64,000 bases of DNA from Sporosarcina sp. FSL K6-2383 (GCF_038618305.1 NZ_CP152017.1:124001-188000), one strand, 5' to 3'; shown: positions 7,738 through 16,279, counted from the stretch's first letter. Notes: a model not told the origin generated them from the sequence alone. Translations and numbers: made by a program.

Positions 7738-7768
7738 TAAAAAAAGCAGTGGAATCTTCCCCACTACT
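7738..7768 (-). terminator. Rho-independent terminator after the VOC gene
   Basis: On the minus strand AGTAGTGG pairs with CCACTGCT (one G-T pair) across an 8-nt loop, followed by TTTTTTT. It ends the transcript of the gene at 7800-8237. Confidence 0.8.
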
Positions 7769-7799
7769 TCTCTCCCTTCAACAATATCCCATTCACTCT

Positions 7800-8237
7800 T
7801 TAATCAATTTTCTCCGCCAGCTCTAAAATAATCCCTTCTGGCCCACGAACATAGCATAACTTATAAGCATTTTCGTAATTTTGTATCTCGCCAAAAAGTT
7901 CCGCACCTTTACTTTTCAATTTGGCAACAATGGCTTCAATATCTTCAACTGCAAATGCAATATGTCGGATACCCAACGTATTTGCAAAAGACTGCTGAAT
8001 AGCTTTTTCATCCGACGGCGAATGGAATTTGACCAGCTCCAAAGTTGCCTGACCATCCGGCATCCCTAACATGACAACCGTCTGCCTAACGTCAGTAAGC
8101 CCAATTATTCGTTCTACCCACTCTCCCTTCACTTCCGCCTCCCCTAGCACTTCTAGTCCAAGGTCGAGAAAAAAGGCTTTAGCAGCAGGAAGATCTTTTA
8201 CGATAATACCTACATGATCTATTCTATGGATTTTCAT
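7800..8237 (-). CDS. VOC family (glyoxalase-fold) protein
   Basis: The 145-aa protein has two beta-alpha-beta-beta-beta halves: KIHRIDHVGIIVKDLPAAKAFF at the start, and GIRHIAFAVEDIEAIVAKL with PEGIILELAE at the end. The putative metal ligands His8, His91 and Glu141 are present. The layout resembles methylmalonyl-CoA epimerase/lactoylglutathione lyase relatives, but the substrate cannot be assigned. GGAGG precedes the ATG. It lies 36 bp after the DUF2339 stop on the opposite reading side of no other gene and has its own terminator. Confidence 0.82.
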   Translation of the reverse strand: MKIHRIDHVGIIVKDLPAAKAFFLDLGLEVLGEAEVKGEWVERIIGLTDVRQTVVMLGMPDGQATLELVKFHSPSDEKAIQQSFANTLGIRHIAFAVEDIEAIVAKLKSKGAELFGEIQNYENAYKLCYVRGPEGIILELAEKID

Positions 8238-8273
8238 TCTTCATACCTCCTATTCCTTTCATTCTTATTGAAA

Positions 8274-10343
8274 TTACTTCTCTTCCTTCAACAACGTCCG
8301 TGAATAGATTAATCCAACTACCCCAACAATCGTAAACAAAATGGCCCGAACTAGAATCGAAATACTAGCCAAGTCGATGATGAAGAGCTTTAACACACAA
8401 GCGATAAGAAGTCCTGCCCCTATGAATTTAACAATCTTCCACTGCCACTTGCCGCCAATACTAATGGACAGGAAAGCAAAGGTAAACAGCAGGAATGTGT
8501 GCACAAACAACACATATTCCGTTTCCCAGGCATACATATTAACAAAGGCGAAATACCATTTATTCAAAAAGATGAAATAAATGATTTGCATCACTACCGC
8601 TAGCCCCGAGATGTCCAACTTTAACTTTTTCGCTGGTACGTAAAAGCGATCCTTCATAATCGCTCCTATCAACATAGTCAGCAGCGCCACATAAGCAAAC
8701 TGTACAAAAAAATTAAACAAAAACTCGCCATAAGCATAAGATACCCCTAGACCCGATAGCATTACGGATACGCTAAGGATTAAAAATAAAATCACTGTAC
8801 TATGTGCCACATAAAGCCCTTTACGCCATTTATGCAACGTGTACATTGCACAAAGTACCACTAACACGACAAATCTTTGAACGTGCATAGCCGTTTCAAA
8901 TGCCAGAGAGACACTCGACAGCCACAGCATGGTCAGTTGACTAAGGTATAGTAAAACGAGCACTTGCCCGACAATCAAACTGCCATCAATGCGTTGTGTT
9001 TTTCCTACTAGCCACTTTGGCGTCCAGCGATATAGCGTGTAAAACAACCAGCCCATGGAAGCTAACAATACCAACCATACTGCGTGTTCTAACGACCACA
9101 ATTGTTCAATTTGCACAATGATAAGTACTGCGGGTAAGGCAAACAAATAGACGATGGAGCCTGTCACAATCGTCCGCAGCGTCTCATAGCGTACACCGAC
9201 CCAAATGCCAAGCGTACCATTCAACAGCAGCAACATCAGCACAACCCGGCTGTCCTCTAAATCGAAGGACAATACTAAAACACTTAGCGCAAATACAGCC
9301 ACCGCCGATAACACCCCGCGTAGTGCATGATCCTTCCTCCATAACGTATATAGTGCAAGCCCGCAGTAGGCCAACGCCAATAGACCATAAACCGCTACCT
9401 CCGCCGTATGATCGAGCAATTTAATCCAAGCAATTGTAAACACAAAATTCGAGTACAACAGTCCTTCTGTAAAAACACTCCTTGAAATCTTTCCTTTTAC
9501 ATAAAAGAACAAAATCACACCATGTTGGATGAGTACCGTCGTAACCAATATCCCCTCTGCATCGTAGCCACCATCCAAAATTGCGTAAAAGAACAACGTC
9601 AAATGGAACAACACAAACGTCACATAAAAGGAAAACTTATGCCGTTGACTAAGCGACACGTAAAACAATGATAGAAATAACAGCAAGATATACGCACAAA
9701 ACTGAATCGCAGTAGCCCCTTCTCCTTCCAATAAAAATGGAAGTAAAAATCCCGCAATTCCCGAAAACAGTGTCAGCGTCTCTGACTTCATTTTCCGCGA
9801 TAACAACAATCCCGCGACAATATAGACGACACCTAGTAAAAACGCGACTGTAAAGCTTAAATAGCCATACAAATGGTGTGCCGCAAAGGTCGTCAACATC
9901 CCAAGGCCTATAAAGCCACCTAATAACGTCAAACCAAATCCTTTTTTCCCACCACGAACATAGCGCATGCCTAAGTAATACAGCAGGAAGGTCCCCGCAT
10001 AACCAAGCACCACGCGCACCGGATTCGTAATCACGCCATGATCCATCCCTACCTTCAAGCCCCACAGCACACCCAATAGCAGGATGAACATGAAGACTCT
10101 CGGCAACCAAGTACCCAATGCTTTCTCCAGATTAAATTCCTTCCGTACAGTCGGTGGTACTCGAACGGGTACTTCCTGCTTTGGAGTAGCCGCCTTCTCT
10201 ATATGCTTCACCGGTGTTGCAACGCGCATCGTTGAAGCTCTTTCTGGAACGACTTCTTGATCAGCCAGTTGACGCTTTAGCGACGCTACCTCCTGCTCCA
10301 AATCAGCCACTCTCTTGATAACATCCTTTAGCTCTTCATCCAA
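8274..10343 (-). CDS. DUF2339 multi-pass membrane protein
   Basis: The roughly 690-aa protein has a short N-terminal coiled coil (VIKRVADLEQEVASLKRQL), a Pro-rich linker and then about 20 hydrophobic helices to the C-terminus. This layout, including LGTWLPRVFMFILLLGVLWGLK near residue 85, matches DUF2339 proteins of unknown function. The start is uncertain: AAAGGGGG lies seven bases before a TTG at 10343 and only one base before an ATG at 10349, while the ATG at 10367 has no ribosome-binding site. I prefer TTG 10343. The VOC gene is immediately upstream in sequence but transcribed after it. Confidence 0.8.
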   Translation of the reverse strand: MDEELKDVIKRVADLEQEVASLKRQLADQEVVPERASTMRVATPVKHIEKAATPKQEVPVRVPPTVRKEFNLEKALGTWLPRVFMFILLLGVLWGLKVGMDHGVITNPVRVVLGYAGTFLLYYLGMRYVRGGKKGFGLTLLGGFIGLGMLTTFAAHHLYGYLSFTVAFLLGVVYIVAGLLLSRKMKSETLTLFSGIAGFLLPFLLEGEGATAIQFCAYILLLFLSLFYVSLSQRHKFSFYVTFVLFHLTLFFYAILDGGYDAEGILVTTVLIQHGVILFFYVKGKISRSVFTEGLLYSNFVFTIAWIKLLDHTAEVAVYGLLALAYCGLALYTLWRKDHALRGVLSAVAVFALSVLVLSFDLEDSRVVLMLLLLNGTLGIWVGVRYETLRTIVTGSIVYLFALPAVLIIVQIEQLWSLEHAVWLVLLASMGWLFYTLYRWTPKWLVGKTQRIDGSLIVGQVLVLLYLSQLTMLWLSSVSLAFETAMHVQRFVVLVVLCAMYTLHKWRKGLYVAHSTVILFLILSVSVMLSGLGVSYAYGEFLFNFFVQFAYVALLTMLIGAIMKDRFYVPAKKLKLDISGLAVVMQIIYFIFLNKWYFAFVNMYAWETEYVLFVHTFLLFTFAFLSISIGGKWQWKIVKFIGAGLLIACVLKLFIIDLASISILVRAILFTIVGVVGLIYSRTLLKEEK

Positions 10344-10417
10344 AACCATTCCCCCTTTCTTTTCCATTTCTTTTAAAAATCATACCATACTAGTAGAATA
10401 AACTGAGAATAATGACG

Positions 10418-10456
10418 ATAAAAAAAGCAACCTTTTCCAAATAGGAGAAGTTGCTT
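10418..10456 (-). terminator. Rho-independent terminator
   Basis: On the minus strand AGCAAC pairs with GTTGCT, extended by inner TCC/GGA pairs, and is followed by TTTTTTT. It ends the gene at 10476-11072. Confidence 0.75.
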
Positions 10457-10475
10457 TCTAGTAAATTATGAATGA

Positions 10476-11072
10476 TTAGGCCAGTAAGCGAAACGCTAAA
10501 CTTTTCCACATACTAATGCGAACGGGCTGACGTTCCTGCTGCCCTCTAATTTGAGATAAATAAGTCCGTAAATCGCCTTCAAATTCCTGTATTAAAAAAG
10601 GGACCTTCGTAAAATGATGAGGCTGTACCATATTCGGCTGGATCGCAAACATCCGCACGCCGCCTTCATTGACAACCGTTGCGACAAACTGTGAACAGAA
10701 AAATGCATGTTCACGCTGAATACCGATATTTAAAGCAACCGCAAACAGCCCGATAAAATTATACTTATACTGCTCTTTACGACGTTCAATCTGACGAACC
10801 ATTCTGCGCATTTTATGATATTCCTCTTCACTAACCTCACAGCTAAAAATCATACAATCCGCGTCCTGGAATATCCCCGTTGATACATCCTCCCTGACAA
10901 AACCACCGACAAAAGGATTATGCCGCTGCTTCCGCCCGAAGCTATACACCTCATTCAATTGCTCATCAAAAGCGATTGAAGCGTGATTCAAATCCTTCCT
11001 CGTATACAGCCCAATAGCCTTCGACAGCAATGTCCCTGTATCCGTTAGGACAATATATATCGTTTTCCCCAC
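10476..11072 (-). CDS. YiiX-like permuted papain-fold (NlpC/P60) protein
   Basis: The roughly 198-aa protein starts GKTIYIVLTDTGTLLSKAIG and carries LNHASIAFDEQLNEVYSFG, where the His is the likely catalytic base. Later, HAFFCSQFVATVV carries the likely catalytic Cys. This His-before-Cys order is typical of permuted NlpC/P60 (YiiX/YebB-like) cysteine hydrolases. Substrate is unknown. GTG at 11072 is favoured, with GGGGG nine bases upstream. The longer frame to 11111 also starts with GTG but lacks a ribosome-binding site. No signal peptide is evident, which suggests a cytoplasmic location. Confidence 0.68.
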   Translation of the reverse strand: MGKTIYIVLTDTGTLLSKAIGLYTRKDLNHASIAFDEQLNEVYSFGRKQRHNPFVGGFVREDVSTGIFQDADCMIFSCEVSEEEYHKMRRMVRQIERRKEQYKYNFIGLFAVALNIGIQREHAFFCSQFVATVVNEGGVRMFAIQPNMVQPHHFTKVPFLIQEFEGDLRTYLSQIRGQQERQPVRISMWKSLAFRLLA

Positions 11073-11111
11073 GACAATCAACCCCCACAATCTGTTACAC
11101 CTATTATGCAC

Positions 11112-11534
11112 TTTTAAAACGGCAAACTAAACCGGCTATAGATGGAAACTATCTAAGCCCCGAGACCTAGTTCACTTGGATATTTCGAATAATTTATGAC
11201 ATCTGTTATCTCTCTACTTAATTATACGTCTTTTACCAGCTAAGAGTTTCATGTTTTTGAAAATAATTAAAAGCAAAAGTGTTATTCACTACATTAAAAC
11301 ATTGAAATAAGGAGTCCTCCCAACAACGCTAGGGGATGCTTCCCGCCAAAAGCCAAGCAGCTTCACCACCAGTCTTATGACTTCAACTACCTCTGTTAGG
11401 CGCCTTCGCTAAGATCTATTCGGCAAAGTATTCACCGTACACTCAAAATGTTTTCAATCCGGAACTTTCAGGGTATCTACATACTAACAGCCCTAAAAAC
11501 TTGTGTCTATCTTATATAGAGGGAAGTGATTACG
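11112..11534. other. Gene-free region with dispersed repeat copy 1
   Basis: No gene was found here. The right half (11327-11405) holds one copy of a 79-bp repeat also present between pstB and pstS. TATATAGAGGGAAGTG near the end supplies the ribosome-binding site of the next gene. Confidence 0.6.
11327..11405 (-). repeat. 79-bp dispersed repeat, copy 1
   Basis: Read on the minus strand this segment runs from AGGCGCCT to CCCCTAGCG. It aligns gap-free with 46088-46166 on the plus strand, with about 64 of 79 positions identical by eye. The best-conserved part is CATAAGACT through GAAGCTGCTTGGCTT. It encodes nothing obvious. Confidence 0.75.
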
Positions 11535-11882
11535 ATGACAAGTAATTTGCCAGAAATTCCACAGCTCGCACCTACATCTGATAACGACGCCGCAACGATC
11601 GCCAACCAAGTCGTCGCAGCCGTCAACGCCTATAATCGTAACCTGAATCATGACCAAGAAGTTGGACTCATGCTAACATCCTTTGGGCAAACTATGACTG
11701 TCAACATTACGGGGATTGGCTATATTGGTACAAGACTAATTATATTTAAAGGCTTCCTCACGAATAACAATGCACCCGTTGAGCTACTACAGCATGTGTC
11801 ACAGTTGAATTTTTTGTTGGTGTCGTTGAAGCGGGAGAACCCGTTGGAGGAGAAGAAGCATATTGGGTTTCTGGGGGAATGA
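11535..11882 (+). CDS. Small conserved hypothetical protein, possibly DUF6173
   Basis: The 115-aa protein has no signal peptide. A central beta-rich segment contains VGLMLTSFGQTMTVNITGIGYIGTRLIIFKGFL, and APVELLQHVSQLNFLLVSLKRE follows. The pattern resembles the DUF6173 group of small Bacillales proteins, though I cannot verify this. ATG at 11535 is preferred, with GAGGGA ten bases upstream; the GTG at 11526 is too close to that site. A hairpin terminator follows. Function is unknown. Confidence 0.65.
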   Translation: MTSNLPEIPQLAPTSDNDAATIANQVVAAVNAYNRNLNHDQEVGLMLTSFGQTMTVNITGIGYIGTRLIIFKGFLTNNNAPVELLQHVSQLNFLLVSLKRENPLEEKKHIGFLGE

Positions 11883-11888
11883 AAGTGG

Positions 11889-11921
11889 GAAGGTGCGGAA
11901 TTCACTTGATTCTGCACCTTT
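11889..11921. terminator. Hairpin terminator
   Basis: AAGGTGCGGAATT pairs with GATTCTGCACCTT around a short loop, and CTTTTC follows on the plus strand. It ends the gene at 11535-11882 and also faces the converging gene at 11954. Confidence 0.7.
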
Positions 11922-11953
11922 CTTTTCAATAAATTATCACCCATGTTGATCCA

Positions 11954-12175
11954 TCATACTACATCACGTTCTTTTCTGATGACGGGAACGATTGCCAAAA
12001 CATTGTCGATGTTAAATGTTCGATTAGATTTTCGCAGATGGCAATACGCCCGAAAGGAAACTTCGCCAACTTGGATTACCTTTATCCGTCTCTTGCTCAC
12101 TGCCCCATTCTTATCAATATAAAACATATCCAGTAGCACACCATGGTCCATTGACTTGATTAACTGATTAAGCAC
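11954..12175 (-). CDS. Small WYL-like hypothetical protein
   Basis: The 73-aa protein reads as a short beta barrel: VLLDMFYIDKNGAVSKRRIKVIQVGEVSFRAYCHLRKSNRTFNIDNVLAIVPV. The F-R-A-Y-C-H-L-R-K segment followed by F-xx-DNV resembles the ligand-binding WYL domain of transcription factors, here without a DNA-binding part. The start is GTG with a six-G tract seven bases upstream. Stand-alone WYL proteins are common in Bacillales, and their role is unclear. Most of it was matched by eye only. Confidence 0.6.
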   Translation of the reverse strand: MLNQLIKSMDHGVLLDMFYIDKNGAVSKRRIKVIQVGEVSFRAYCHLRKSNRTFNIDNVLAIVPVIRKERDVV

Positions 12176-12297
12176 ATCCGTTCCCCCCTTAATATCAGTA
12201 TACAGAACAAGTGTTCACCCCGCAATATCTTAATATAAAATTCCTTCTACCGGCATATCAAACTCCATAAAAATATCATCAAACAACGCCTTATCGA

Positions 12298-13029
12298 TCA
12301 ATTTACGGTAGACCCATCAAAATAACCAGGAATATTTCGAATCTCTTTGCGCTTTGTAGCTTGAATAGAAATATGAAGGGCTTGCATCGCCAACTGTTCA
12401 AATAATTCTCCTTGGTGCTCATGAATGCTAAATTTCAACATACGTAATGACAGTGCGCGATAAATGCCAAACAATTGACGGGCTAAAGAACTATTGTCAC
12501 CAATCGTTGTTGACAATAGTTCTTTCATTCTTCCAAACAACGTTGTAGGTGGAAGAGTCGGCTCCGCAGGATACGTATCTGTAAGAGTAAGGCTTTTTAT
12601 GTTTTTAGATTTAGAAGAAAATGCTTCAGATTTGGGAACAACGTCCTCAGTCTCACTGTCACTAGGCTCGTCCACTGTTGGCGGAGTGGTCAAAGTCGAC
12701 TGGTCATTGAAGGGTAAAATAGTGTAAATGTTAGCGCCAAGCCCGTTCATAACTGGTCGAATATAGTGAATGCGTTCGATAATATCAAGACTTTCCAACT
12801 TACGAATCGCGCGCCGAATGGTTACGTTGGACTTGCCAATTACCTCTGCCATCGTGTCGTGCTTTAAGTGAGCAGCACCGTATTTTACAGAGTAACGACG
12901 GATTAGATCTAGTACAGCTCGATCCGTATCATTCATCTCGTTCCAGTTTGCAATGACATGACGTCGCGCCGCCTCGTCCATTTCGTCTTTGTTTGTGAAG
13001 TGTGCATAGTCTTTTAAGTAAGTTGTCAT
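12298..13029 (-). CDS. Winged-helix HTH protein, replication-initiator-like
   Basis: The roughly 243-aa protein has an N-terminal winged-helix region (about residues 30-105) with VLDLIRRYSVKYGAAHLKHDTMAEVIGKSNVTIRRAIRKLESLDII. A Ser/Thr/Pro-rich linker (about 115-165) follows, then a helical C-terminal domain ending RKEIRNIPGYFDG. The layout resembles DnaD/RepA-like initiator or HTH_36 proteins, some found on plasmids and phages. No replication origin repeats were seen nearby. ATG at 13029 is preferred over 13038, which touches the GGGG site. Confidence 0.65.
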   Translation of the reverse strand: MTTYLKDYAHFTNKDEMDEAARRHVIANWNEMNDTDRAVLDLIRRYSVKYGAAHLKHDTMAEVIGKSNVTIRRAIRKLESLDIIERIHYIRPVMNGLGANIYTILPFNDQSTLTTPPTVDEPSDSETEDVVPKSEAFSSKSKNIKSLTLTDTYPAEPTLPPTTLFGRMKELLSTTIGDNSSLARQLFGIYRALSLRMLKFSIHEHQGELFEQLAMQALHISIQATKRKEIRNIPGYFDGSTVN

Positions 13030-13137
13030 AGTGGTCATTCCCCTTTTATTCTTTATATAGAGGGAAATGAGGAAATCGGATACATATTTGGAAAATTAAT
13101 TTCAATAAAAGGAATCTATGCTAAAATAAATTAAAGA

Positions 13138-13175
13138 TTGCGAAATGATGTTCTTCAACGGAAATCATTTTGCAA
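13138..13175. promoter_or_regulatory. 12-bp inverted repeat upstream of serine hydrolase
   Basis: TTGCGAAATGAT (13138-13149) and ATCATTTTGCAA (13164-13175) are reverse complements with one mismatch and a 14-nt loop. It lies between the divergent genes at 13029 and 13232. It may be an operator or a terminator without a T-run. Confidence 0.45.
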
Positions 13176-13231
13176 ATAGATTCAATTATCTTTAAGGCTG
13201 CTAATATATACTTATTATAAGGGAGTGCCGC

Positions 13232-15106
13232 ATGAATAAAAATTTTGTCATTTTATTGATACTAGCTTTATCTTTGTTTTTTACCGAAACAATTTATGCT
13301 AATGAACTTACAACACCTTCTGGAATTTCATTATCCGATATTGAAAGTTTTGTGGACGACTATGTAAATGAATATATTGGTGAAACAACTGCGGGTGCGA
13401 GTATTGTTATTTTGAAAGATAATAAAGTTGTTTTATCAAAAGGATACGGTTATGGAGATATTGAAAACCAAATTAAAATAAATGCCAATACCGCTGTTTT
13501 TGAATGGGGTTCAATTAGTAAATTATTTGTCTGGGTGTCGGTCATGCAATTAGTCGAACAAGGAAAAATCGATTTAGCTGAAGATATAAACAGCTATTTA
13601 CCGCAAGGATTTTTAACAAAACTAACATATGATGCTCCTATCACTATGTTGGATTTAATGAATCACACTGCTGGATTTGAGGATAATATTTTTGATGTAG
13701 GATATGCTAACGAACACTTTGTAAACTCTTTAGAAGAAGGGTTGAAAATTGCTGAGCCAAACCAAATATATCAACCGAGTAAAGTCGTTGCTTATTCTAA
13801 TTATTCAACTTCCCTAGCTGCATATATTGTTCAATTAATTACAGAACAAGACTTTAATGAATATGTTGATGAACATATATTTCAAAAATTAGGTATTCTA
13901 GATTCAACTGCATATTTGTCTTTAGGGAGAAATGAGCAGATAACCAAAAACAAAGTAAATGGATATGAGCTTATTGAAGAAGGTAATTTCAAACTATCGA
14001 CACCGTTCTATATGTCCATGTATCCTAGCGGTGGAATAAATGGAACAGCTCAAGATTTAGCTAAGTTTGCAATGGCTCTTATGCCGCAATCCGATAATGA
14101 AAACGTTTTGTTTGAGGATGCAAATACGCTAATTACAATGCTGTCGCAAAGTTATGCTGCTAATGAAAATGTCCCTGGTATCGCACATGGTTTTTGGGAG
14201 TATGATGGAAAGTTTAAAGGATTAACACATGGTGGAAATACAGTTTCCTTTTCAAGTAATTTTCATATCGTCCCTGAAGAAAACTTTGCAATAATCATAT
14301 TAACGAATCAAGCTTCAGAGGTTGATATTTCCTATGGACTGACGAAGGAATTGGTTGGAGAAAAAAAGATAGATGAAGTAAAATTGGCGGACTTACCAAA
14401 CTCACAAATAACAGAAGGAAAGTATCTTACTTCTCGCAGAATGAAAAGTGGCTTCTTAAATTTGTATTACTATTTACTACCACTTACAGTGAAATCACTA
14501 AATGCGAATGAAATTGAAGTAAGTTTGGCAGGTATGAAAGCTAATTACGTCCAAACATATCCAAATGTTTATAAAATGACAAATGGTAGTCCTATGTTTA
14601 TTCTTACAAATGTTCTTTATTTTTCTATAGAGGACGGTAAAGTTAAACAAATTTCTACATCGATTTCAGATTATCTCCCTTTAGATAAAAGTATATCTTG
14701 GTTAACAATAAGTGCAATATTATTCATTTATTGTTTAGTACACTTTATTGCTTCCCCGTTCGTTTTAATCGTAATCAGTATTTTGAATCGAAGAAGAAAA
14801 AAACCTTCTATTAAAATAAAAAAATGGGTTTACCTATTAAATATAGTTGGTACAGCATTTATCGTAAATATTATTTTATTAGCAACTAGGATGTTGAGTA
14901 AGAGTGATCGAGGCTATTTTGAAGTATTCCCACATATAGTTGCTAATTATGTTTTAACTATTGCAAGTGTCGTTTTTATTATTTTCATTTTAGTTAATTG
15001 GAAAAAGGCAACTTTAATGAGATTCCAGAAGGCTATTTATCTTCTGTCGATCATTACTATTGTTATATTAATCTTTTTACTTATAACATGGCAGTTTTAT
15101 TCTTAA
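13232..15106 (+). CDS. Beta-lactamase-fold serine hydrolase with C-terminal membrane helices
   Basis: The 624-aa protein has a signal peptide (residues 1-24). Its class C beta-lactamase/esterase-type domain shows the SxxK motif SISK (WGSISKLFVW, near residue 94), a Tyr-motif YSNYSTSLAAY near residue 187, and the HGG motif in THGGNTVSF near residue 331. The C-terminal part has about four membrane helices (roughly residues 480-620). Such proteins include peptidoglycan-acting DD-carboxypeptidase/esterase relatives, and substrate cannot be told. AAGGGAG precedes the ATG. The gene is clearly more AT-rich than its neighbours and has no operon partner, consistent with acquisition by transfer. Confidence 0.85.
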   Translation: MNKNFVILLILALSLFFTETIYANELTTPSGISLSDIESFVDDYVNEYIGETTAGASIVILKDNKVVLSKGYGYGDIENQIKINANTAVFEWGSISKLFVWVSVMQLVEQGKIDLAEDINSYLPQGFLTKLTYDAPITMLDLMNHTAGFEDNIFDVGYANEHFVNSLEEGLKIAEPNQIYQPSKVVAYSNYSTSLAAYIVQLITEQDFNEYVDEHIFQKLGILDSTAYLSLGRNEQITKNKVNGYELIEEGNFKLSTPFYMSMYPSGGINGTAQDLAKFAMALMPQSDNENVLFEDANTLITMLSQSYAANENVPGIAHGFWEYDGKFKGLTHGGNTVSFSSNFHIVPEENFAIIILTNQASEVDISYGLTKELVGEKKIDEVKLADLPNSQITEGKYLTSRRMKSGFLNLYYYLLPLTVKSLNANEIEVSLAGMKANYVQTYPNVYKMTNGSPMFILTNVLYFSIEDGKVKQISTSISDYLPLDKSISWLTISAILFIYCLVHFIASPFVLIVISILNRRRKKPSIKIKKWVYLLNIVGTAFIVNIILLATRMLSKSDRGYFEVFPHIVANYVLTIASVVFIIFILVNWKKATLMRFQKAIYLLSIITIVILIFLLITWQFYS

Positions 15107-15155
15107 GTAATGCTCAGAATTAATTATAGCGTCATTTTTTAAACAGGCGGGAATC

Positions 15156-15264
15156 AGGCACTGTTACCATCAGGCCAACGGGATGTTGGTCATACATTCG
15201 TCGCCGCAGGACGCGGCGAACTTAGAATGCGCTCCTTGAAAGAAGCGAATGGTAACAGTGGCCT
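15156..15264. repeat. Branched palindromic element between convergent genes
   Basis: An outer stem pairs AGGCACTGTTACCAT (15156-15170) with ATGGTAACAGTGGCCT (15249-15264), with one extra base. Inside it lie a GGCCAAC/GTTGGTC stem (15173-15190) and a perfect 7-bp stem TCGCCGC/GCGGCGA (15201-15219, loop AGGAC). No reading frame or T-run is present. It looks like a structured repeat or MITE-like element acting as a transcriptional barrier. Confidence 0.55.
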
Positions 15265-15298
15265 AGCACCCGTGAGTGCACTCAAAATAATATTCTTT

Positions 15299-16024
15299 TT
15301 ACTTCCCTTGCTCCGCATAAATCCCCATAGCATCCCTCATAAACACTGCCAGCCCTTCTCCAAACTTATCAATATTCTTCGTAAACCTTTCATCATCCAC
15401 ATACATCTGCCCTAAGCCTGCAAATCCCGCTAGCGAATAACTGCCCATCTTATTCAAAAACGTAAACCACTCACCAATACCTGCCTGCGCTTCATCAGAA
15501 GCTGGATCCAAATGTCTAAGCTCCGCCAGCTTAAAGTAAATGCGATTCATTTCCTCGCCTAACTCTGGTCCGAATTGTGCAGCCTTCTTATTCGATGCAT
15601 CGACCGCCTTGTCGCCCCAACGCTCTCTTGCTTCTTGTTCGTATGGATTCTTGCTGAAATCGAATCCTTTAAATTTCTCTTCGTTTGTCATGGTATATTC
15701 CCCTTTTCCTTGTTGAATTGTTTTGTCAATTGTCTTTATCATACTGTCGAGCTGCTTGCGTTTGTCCACGAGCATTTGTCGTTGCATTTCAAAAGCCTCC
15801 TGACGATTGAATGCGGGACTATCGAGCAACTCCTTCATTTTTTTCAAAGAGAAGCCGAGTTCACGAAAGAATAATATTTGCTGTAATGTTGCCAAATTAT
15901 CGTCGGAATACAGTCGATATCCTGCTTCCGTCACGTCATCTGGCGTTAACAATCCGATGTCATCATAATGATGGAGTGTGCGCACACTGACACCGGTTAA
16001 CTGCGAGACTTCTTTTACTTTCAT
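15299..16024 (-). CDS. MerR-family regulator, TipAL/Mta-like
   Basis: The 241-aa protein has a MerR DNA-binding domain (residues 1-70: VKEVSQLTGVSVRTLHHYDDIGLL, with RLYSDDNLATLQQILFFRELG), a coiled coil (about 75-110), and a C-terminal TipAS-type domain from about residue 112 (MTNEEKFKGFD, GEWFTFLNKMGSYSLAGFAGLGQMYVDD). TipAS domains bind thiopeptides and other cyclic drugs, and Bacillus Mta activates multidrug transporters. The promoter has the long 19-bp spacer used by MerR proteins. An internal ATG with AAAGGGG eight bases upstream could make the ligand-binding domain alone. No drug efflux gene is adjacent. Confidence 0.88.
   Translation of the reverse strand: MKVKEVSQLTGVSVRTLHHYDDIGLLTPDDVTEAGYRLYSDDNLATLQQILFFRELGFSLKKMKELLDSPAFNRQEAFEMQRQMLVDKRKQLDSMIKTIDKTIQQGKGEYTMTNEEKFKGFDFSKNPYEQEARERWGDKAVDASNKKAAQFGPELGEEMNRIYFKLAELRHLDPASDEAQAGIGEWFTFLNKMGSYSLAGFAGLGQMYVDDERFTKNIDKFGEGLAVFMRDAMGIYAEQGK
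15691..15712 (-). promoter_or_regulatory. Internal ribosome-binding site and ATG before the TipAS domain
   Basis: Within the MerR gene the minus strand has GGAAAAGGGG, then about eight bases, then ATG encoding MTNEEKFKGF. This is exactly the domain boundary. The layout parallels Streptomyces TipAL/TipAS, where a second start makes the drug-binding domain alone. Confidence 0.55.
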
Positions 16025-16049
16025 GGCTCAGGACCTCCCTTCAAAAATA

Positions 16050-16080
16050 ACTATAAAGTATGACGTAACGTGAGAGTCAA
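16050..16080 (-). promoter_or_regulatory. MerR-type promoter of the TipA-like gene
   Basis: On the minus strand TTGACT (16075-16080) and TATAGT (16050-16055) are separated by 19 bp. The long spacer carries ACGTTACGT near its centre. It is the hallmark of MerR-activated, usually autoregulated, promoters. Confidence 0.7.
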
Positions 16081-16117
16081 CATAGAAAAATCAATTGCAC
16101 CTCGGCGTAATTGCGTT

Positions 16118-16273
16118 GGGATTTTGAATTGTGCATAGCACAATTTACTCCCTTCAAAATCCCTAACATCCGCCGGAGGCTTAACTTGAATCAGAACTCC
16201 CTCTGATTGAAATGCTTTTCTGGCATTCATCCTGCCGCTTATAGAAGTGGGGACTTCTGCTGAATCAAGTTAA
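16118..16273. repeat. Composite palindromic element
   Basis: The left part (16118-16163) has the perfect outer arms GGGATTTTGAA/TTCAAAATCCC and the perfect inner hairpin TTGTGC-ATA-GCACAA. After ATCCGCCGGAGG, the right part (16181-16273) is bounded by TTAACTTGAATCAG and CTGAATCAAGTTAA, inverted repeats with one mismatch. No gene fits. The structure suggests a non-autonomous repeat or a structured transcript. Confidence 0.6.
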
Positions 16274-16279
16274 ATTTGT

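Noticed and set aside
11512..13070. TATATAGAGGGAA-like motif near 11512 and 13053 as a repeat
   Set aside because: Only about 14 bp are shared and both are ordinary promoter/ribosome-binding-site sequence, so chance is enough.
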